Positions 60,273 through 64,000 of a DNA stretch of 64,000 nt are shown here, piece by piece. The first letter of the stretch is position 1; each line of letters begins with the position of its first letter. Position numbers and translations under genes: made by a program. The DNA comes from Roseisolibacter agri (GTDB lineage: Bacteria > Gemmatimonadota > Gemmatimonadetes > Gemmatimonadales > Gemmatimonadaceae): NCBI RefSeq assembly GCF_030159095.1, contig NZ_BRXS01000005.1, forward strand, positions 434,001 to 498,000, read 5' to 3'. A model generated the notes under the pieces. It saw nothing but the letters and a program-made list of their open reading frames with translations. It ran no database searches and had not been told where the DNA came from.

Positions 60273-61553
60273 CTACCCCAGCACGCCCGGGAAGCCGAGC
60301 GGCGACGCCTGATAGCCCGGGAAGAGGCGGTCGAGCCGCTGCGCGCCGAGGTGCTTCTGCGCGACCTCCGCGAACACGCTGCGGAAGTCCGTCGTGAGCG
60401 CGAGGTCGCGCCCCTCGTACAGCAGCTCCGGCGCGAGGCCCGGCCACCGGCCGTGCACCTTCCCGCCGCGCACGCCGCCGCCGATCACGAACATGCTGCC
60501 CGCGTGCCCGTGGTCCGTGCCGCCCGTGCCGTTCTGCCGCACCGTGCGGCCGAACTCCGACATCGTGAGGATGACCACGTCCTCCATGCGGTCACCGAGG
60601 TCCGTCACGAACGCCGCGATCGAGCGCGCGAAGTCGCCCAGCCGGTTCGCGAGCTGCCCCGTCGCCGCGCCCTGGTTCACGTGCGTGTCCCACCCGCCGA
60701 CGTCCGCGAACGCCACCTCCAGCCCGACGCCGGCGCGGATCAGCTGCGCGATCTGCTTCAGCCGCTGCCCGAACTGCGACGGCGGATACTGCGCGCCGTT
60801 CGAGGGCGCGTACCGCTGCGGGTCGGCCGCGCGCATCACCTTCATCGCCTCGAACATCTCCGCGCCCGCGCCGTGCACGAGGTCCGCGGAGCCCGTCGTG
60901 TAGAGCGCCTCCAGCCGCCGCTCGTCGTCCGCGCCCGACGCGCGGATCGTGAACTCGGCCAGCGAGTTCATCGCCACCGTCGGCGCCGGGCCGTCGAGCA
61001 CGCGCGGCGTCTGCGCCGTCATCGCCACGGCGCGGAAGGGCGAATGCGACGCGCCGTGCGCGCAGCCGCTCTCGCACGTGCCCTGCAGCGCGAGGTAGCG
61101 GTTGAGCCACCCGTCGCGGGTCCCCTTCACGTCGGGCGTGCCCGTCTCCATGTAGTCCTGCGCGTCGAAGTGCGAGCGCGTCGCGCTCGGGCTCCCGACG
61201 GCGTGGATGGGCGCCAGCAGCCCGCGGTCCCACAGCGGCTTGAGCGGCGCCAGCGCCGGATGCAGCGCGTAGAAGCCGTCGAGGTCGAGCGCGCCGTTCG
61301 CGCGGCCCGGCTCGGGCACCGCGATGTTCGGACGCAGCGCGTAGTACGACCGGTCGCCGAACGGCACGACGACATTGAGCGCGTCGGCGGCGCCGCGCTG
61401 GAAGAGGCACACCAGCGTCTTCCCCTTGCCGGCCAGGCGCGCGGCGCCGTCGGTCAGCTCCTGGGCGAACGCGGTGCGGCGGAGGAAGCTGGGGCTCAGC
61501 CCCATCGTCACGAGCGCGAGCGCGCCCGACTTCACGAAGGCTCGGCGTTGCAT
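60273..61553 (-). CDS. DUF1501 family exported protein
   Basis: A 426-residue exported protein with a twin-arginine-type start (MQRRAFVKSGALALVTMG). The DUF1501 domain follows: KTLVCLFQRGAADALNVVVP, YYALRPNIAVPEPG, FYALHPALAPLKPLWD, AVGSPSATRSHFDAQDYMETG, DVGGWDTHVNQG and MSEFGRTVRQNGTGGTDHGHAGSMFVIGG (in part). These His/Asp-rich motifs resemble alkaline-phosphatase-fold enzymes of the sulfatase superfamily. It pairs with DUF1800 upstream, as is usual. The exact substrate is unknown. GGAG supports ATG 61553. Confidence 0.87.
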   Translation of the reverse strand: MQRRAFVKSGALALVTMGLSPSFLRRTAFAQELTDGAARLAGKGKTLVCLFQRGAADALNVVVPFGDRSYYALRPNIAVPEPGRANGALDLDGFYALHPALAPLKPLWDRGLLAPIHAVGSPSATRSHFDAQDYMETGTPDVKGTRDGWLNRYLALQGTCESGCAHGASHSPFRAVAMTAQTPRVLDGPAPTVAMNSLAEFTIRASGADDERRLEALYTTGSADLVHGAGAEMFEAMKVMRAADPQRYAPSNGAQYPPSQFGQRLKQIAQLIRAGVGLEVAFADVGGWDTHVNQGAATGQLANRLGDFARSIAAFVTDLGDRMEDVVILTMSEFGRTVRQNGTGGTDHGHAGSMFVIGGGVRGGKVHGRWPGLAPELLYEGRDLALTTDFRSVFAEVAQKHLGAQRLDRLFPGYQASPLGFPGVLG

Positions 61554-61573
61554 CGGAATCTCCGGTGAGTCGG

Positions 61574-63514
61574 TCAGCGGCGCTGGAACTCGGGCGCGCC
61601 GAGCGCGAGGCCGACGAGCTGCGCGAAGGGGTCGAGGCGCGGCAGCTGTCCGAACGCGCCGGCCGGCGCGCGGTTCGGGCGCGCGGTCTCGCGGCCGGCC
61701 TGCGCGTTCGCCGCGTTGGTGCTGTTGGTGGCGTTCATCGCGCGCGCGCGGCGGCCGGACGTGCGCGCAGCGCGCGTCCCGTCGATCATCGTCGGCGTCT
61801 CCATCTCGGGCGCCTCGTCGGCACCGCGCGTGGTGTCCGCGGCCGCACGCGCGAGCATCGGGTTGGTGCCGCTCGCGAGCACCGCGCGCGTCTCCTTCGA
61901 CGCCTCGCCGCCCAGCAGCGCCGCGATCACGCCGTCGAGCTGCGCGTCCTTCGGCGCCGCGCGCAGCGTGGCGGTCTGCGGCCAGTCGGCCAGGCGCGCG
62001 CCGGGGAGCCGGTTCGCCGCGACCGCGAGCCCGAAGTTGATGCGGTTGAGGATCGCGCCCGTGTTCATCCACTCCCGTCCCGTCTCGGGCCAGCCATCGG
62101 GCGCCTGATGGCCGAAGATCGGCTGCCCCAGCCGCGCGATGAGCTGCGCGGTGCGCGGCGTCGTGTCCGGCTGCGCGCCGAGCGCGCGCGCGGCGCTCAC
62201 GACCAGCTCGAACGGCGACTTCACCTTCGCGCGGTACGCGGCGCGCGAGAAGAACTCCGGGCTCTGCACGATGGTCTCGAGCGTGGCGCGGATGTCGCCG
62301 TCGGTGCGCCGGAACGTCTCGGCCGCGCGCGCGACGAGCGCCGGCGGCGGCGAGTCGCTCACGAAGCGCACCGCCAGCTTGCGCGCGATGAAGCGCGCCG
62401 TGCTCGGATGCCGCGCCACGAGGTCGAGCACCTGCTCGCCGTCCTCGATGCCGCGGCCCGCCGGGAAGGGCTGGCCCAGGATCGTCTTCTCGCCGGCGTC
62501 GTGCACCTGCGGGCGGAAGACGAAGCCGCCGCCCTGCGCGGGCGCCTGCAGCGACCAGCCCGTGAGCGCGCGCGCGACCTCGATCACGTCCTGCTGCGTG
62601 TAGCCGCCGTCGACGCCGAGGGTGTGCAGCTCCAGCAGCTCGCGCGCGTAGTTCTCGTTCAGCCCGCGCGGCCGGCGCGCCATGAGCTGCTCCAGGCGCT
62701 GCGCCGCCTCGGGATTGCGCTCCGCGAGGCGCGCGCGCTGGCGCGCGTTGAGCGGCTGCGGACGGCGGCCCGCGGTCGGGCGCGTGCTGTCGGCGACGCT
62801 CTGGAAGTTGTCGAGGTACTGCAGCATCGCCGGGCTCTTCGCGACCGCGCCGAGCAGCTCGCGGAAGCTCCCCAGCGCGTGCGCGCGCAGCGTCGCCTCG
62901 TACTGGGGCAGATGGTACCGCACGCGGTCCTTGCCCGCGAAGATGCTGAAGTGGTTGGCCCAGAAGTCGACCATCACCTCCTGCAGCTGCCGCTCGCTGG
63001 CCACCGCGCGCGCCACGCGCGCCGTCTGCAGCTCGCCGACGAAGCGGTACGACTCGCGGCCCAGCTGCCGCGCGCGCAGCGAGTCCTCGCGCGTGAACGC
63101 GGGCGCGCCGGTGTCGCCGGCCATGCGCGCGGCGCGCGCGCGCTGCGCCAGCACCTGCGCCGGCGGCGGGAAGTCGCGCAGCAGCTCGGCGCCGGGGCGG
63201 CCCAGCGTCGTGAAGCGCGCGAGCGTCGCCGTCATCGCCGCGTCGTCGATGCGCTCGGGATGGAGCTGGAGCGCGATCCAGCGGTCCACGCCCATCGCGC
63301 GGACGCGCGCCTCGTCGCCGGGCCGCGCGCCGAAGCCGAGCCGGCCGAGGGCGTGGCGCACCTGCTGGTCGGCGGTGAGCTCGCGCCCCTCGTCGGCGGC
63401 ACGGGCCGTCGCAGCGGCCGGCCGGCGCGCCTGGGCGGCCGCGAGGGCGGGGAGGCCGGCGGTCGCGGCCAGCATCGCGACGGCGGGGAGGGCGCGGCGG
63501 GCGGCGCGCCGCAT
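61574..63514 (-). CDS. DUF1800 family exported protein
   Basis: A 646-residue exported helical protein. Signal peptide ends PALAAAQA (about residue 27). DUF1800 signatures: VRHALGRLGFGARPGDEARV, MVDFWANHFSIFAGKDRVRY, FRELLGAVAKSPAMLQYLDN, GLNENYARELLELHTLGVDGGYTQQDVIEVARALTGW (in part), and LARHPSTARFIARKLAVRF-type. A C-terminal tail (about 585-646) is low-complexity with NATNSTNAANAQAG, an unusual Asn/Ala/Thr run. It is coupled to DUF1501 and is 20 nt upstream of it. Confidence 0.87.
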   Translation of the reverse strand: MRRAARRALPAVAMLAATAGLPALAAAQARRPAAATARAADEGRELTADQQVRHALGRLGFGARPGDEARVRAMGVDRWIALQLHPERIDDAAMTATLARFTTLGRPGAELLRDFPPPAQVLAQRARAARMAGDTGAPAFTREDSLRARQLGRESYRFVGELQTARVARAVASERQLQEVMVDFWANHFSIFAGKDRVRYHLPQYEATLRAHALGSFRELLGAVAKSPAMLQYLDNFQSVADSTRPTAGRRPQPLNARQRARLAERNPEAAQRLEQLMARRPRGLNENYARELLELHTLGVDGGYTQQDVIEVARALTGWSLQAPAQGGGFVFRPQVHDAGEKTILGQPFPAGRGIEDGEQVLDLVARHPSTARFIARKLAVRFVSDSPPPALVARAAETFRRTDGDIRATLETIVQSPEFFSRAAYRAKVKSPFELVVSAARALGAQPDTTPRTAQLIARLGQPIFGHQAPDGWPETGREWMNTGAILNRINFGLAVAANRLPGARLADWPQTATLRAAPKDAQLDGVIAALLGGEASKETRAVLASGTNPMLARAAADTTRGADEAPEMETPTMIDGTRAARTSGRRARAMNATNSTNAANAQAGRETARPNRAPAGAFGQLPRLDPFAQLVGLALGAPEFQRR

Positions 63515-63596
63515 GGAGCGGAGGGTCGGTTCGGTCGGCACGGTGGCGGCTCTGGCTGGATTCGACCGGGAGAGACGCGCCGCGATGGCGCTCGTT

Positions 63597-63750
63597 AAGG
63601 CGGAGGACGGAACGGCGGAGCACGATACGGCGGAGGACGATGGGGCGTGAAACGGAAAGGGCGGACCCTTCGCGCTCGATGCTCCGAGCCGAGAGGTCCG
63701 CTGTTTCGTTTCACGCCATTCCGTCTTCCGCCGTTCCGTCCTCCGCCTCA
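63597..63750. repeat. Family B inverted repeat, copy B7
   Basis: Left units GCGGAGGACGGAACG and GCGGAGCACGATACG, then GCGTGAAACGGAAAGGGCGG. The right arm GTCCGCTGTTTCGTTTCACG ends CCGTCCTCCGCCTC. The right end contains the EAL gene stop codon. Confidence 0.87.
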
Positions 63751-64000
63751 CCGTTCCAGCGCCGTCCCGTTCACGAGGAGCGCATCGATCTCCGCCACCG
63801 GCAGCGGCCGCGCGAACAGGAACCCCTGCGCGTAGTCGCAGCCCAGCGCCTGGAGGTGCGTGCGCTGCGCGTCGTCCTCCACGCCCTCGGCGATGCAGCG
63901 CAGCGCCAGCGTGTCGCCGAGCGCGATGATCGTGCGGGCCAGCGCGGCGTCGCTGCCGCCGCGACTCAGGCCGTCGACGAAGCTCTTGTCGATCTTCAGG
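63748..64000 (-). CDS. EAL-domain c-di-GMP phosphodiesterase, N-terminal part outside window
   Basis: Only the last ~83 codons are visible. They match the C-terminal third of an EAL domain: LKIDKSFVDGL (metal and base region), ALARTIIALGDTLALRCIAEGVED (with the catalytic Glu of EGVE) and LQALGCDYAQGFLFARPLPV. Such domains hydrolyse c-di-GMP to pGpG, controlling biofilm or exopolysaccharide. The stop codon TGA lies in the end of repeat B7. Whether the protein also has GGDEF or sensor domains cannot be seen. Confidence 0.9.
   Translation of the reverse strand, partial: LKIDKSFVDGLSRGGSDAALARTIIALGDTLALRCIAEGVEDDAQRTHLQALGCDYAQGFLFARPLPVAEIDALLVNGTALER

Overview
The window is chromosomal DNA from a very GC-rich (clearly above 70 % by eye), Gram-negative, didermic bacterium. 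The two PEP-CTERM proteins, the DUF1501/DUF1800 pair, the many bacterial Ig-like (BIG2) lipoproteins, a BamA-TamB operon, a TonB receptor and a Rho with a huge disordered N-terminus together suggest Gemmatimonadota (Gemmatimonas/Gemmatirosa-like). That placement is inference; no rRNA is present to test it. About 47 protein genes were found, two of them cut by the window ends. No tRNA, rRNA, CRISPR array, prophage or transposase gene was seen.

Layout. 1-7.8 kb: a nucleotide block, with the end of a MazG-like pyrophosphohydrolase facing a minus-strand operon (BMP-type lipoprotein, ABC ATPase, two permeases, MFS transporter, dCTP deaminase) whose genes mostly overlap by 4 nt. 8-14.6 kb: a secreted TPR protein, the NAD de novo genes nadB, nadA, nadC, and a CHRD/PEP-CTERM protein. 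14.6-24.2 kb: small lipoproteins (one tandem paralogous pair), an enoyl-CoA hydratase, an OmpA lipoprotein, fumarylacetoacetase with an unknown partner, a second PEP-CTERM protein and a BIG2 lipoprotein. 24.3-28.2 kb: an ECF sigma operon with an orphan sigma-region-2 protein, an anti-sigma-like membrane protein ending in a glycogen-binding (CBM48/AMPK) domain, and a neighbouring envelope protein ending in a similar domain. 28.2-37.2 kb: DUF3667 and DUF3616 proteins, a tiny zinc-ribbon protein, a TonB receptor, a VLCAD-like acyl-CoA dehydrogenase and a large BIG2 lipoprotein. 37.6-54.5 kb: CrcB, an M20 peptidase, TamB, BamA, Rho, a TPR protein, an AhpD-like protein, a polysaccharide deacetylase and PBP1A. 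54.9-64 kb: a carboxypeptidase-regulatory-like protein, a lipid kinase, a LOG-family hydrolase, an APC permease, a DUF1501/DUF1800 pair and the end of an EAL-domain protein.

Two genome-scale signals stand out. First, at least eight genes have a TANNNT hexamer 5-7 nt (six of them exactly 6 nt) before the start codon and no Shine-Dalgarno sequence, the arrangement expected of leaderless transcripts. Second, the intergenic spaces are filled with families of long imperfect inverted repeats, named A to E here. Family B has six full copies and one half copy built from 15-bp units. Family A has five copies, usually preceded by a D or E hairpin. One composite copy (18914-19294) is bounded by ~32-bp terminal inverted repeats. 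Several copies end exactly at the -10 boxes of leaderless promoters, and two supply the 3' ends of coding sequences.

Functionally the window is mostly housekeeping and envelope biology. The most plausible undescribed system is the sigma operon with glycogen-binding domains, next to the repeat/leaderless-promoter architecture.
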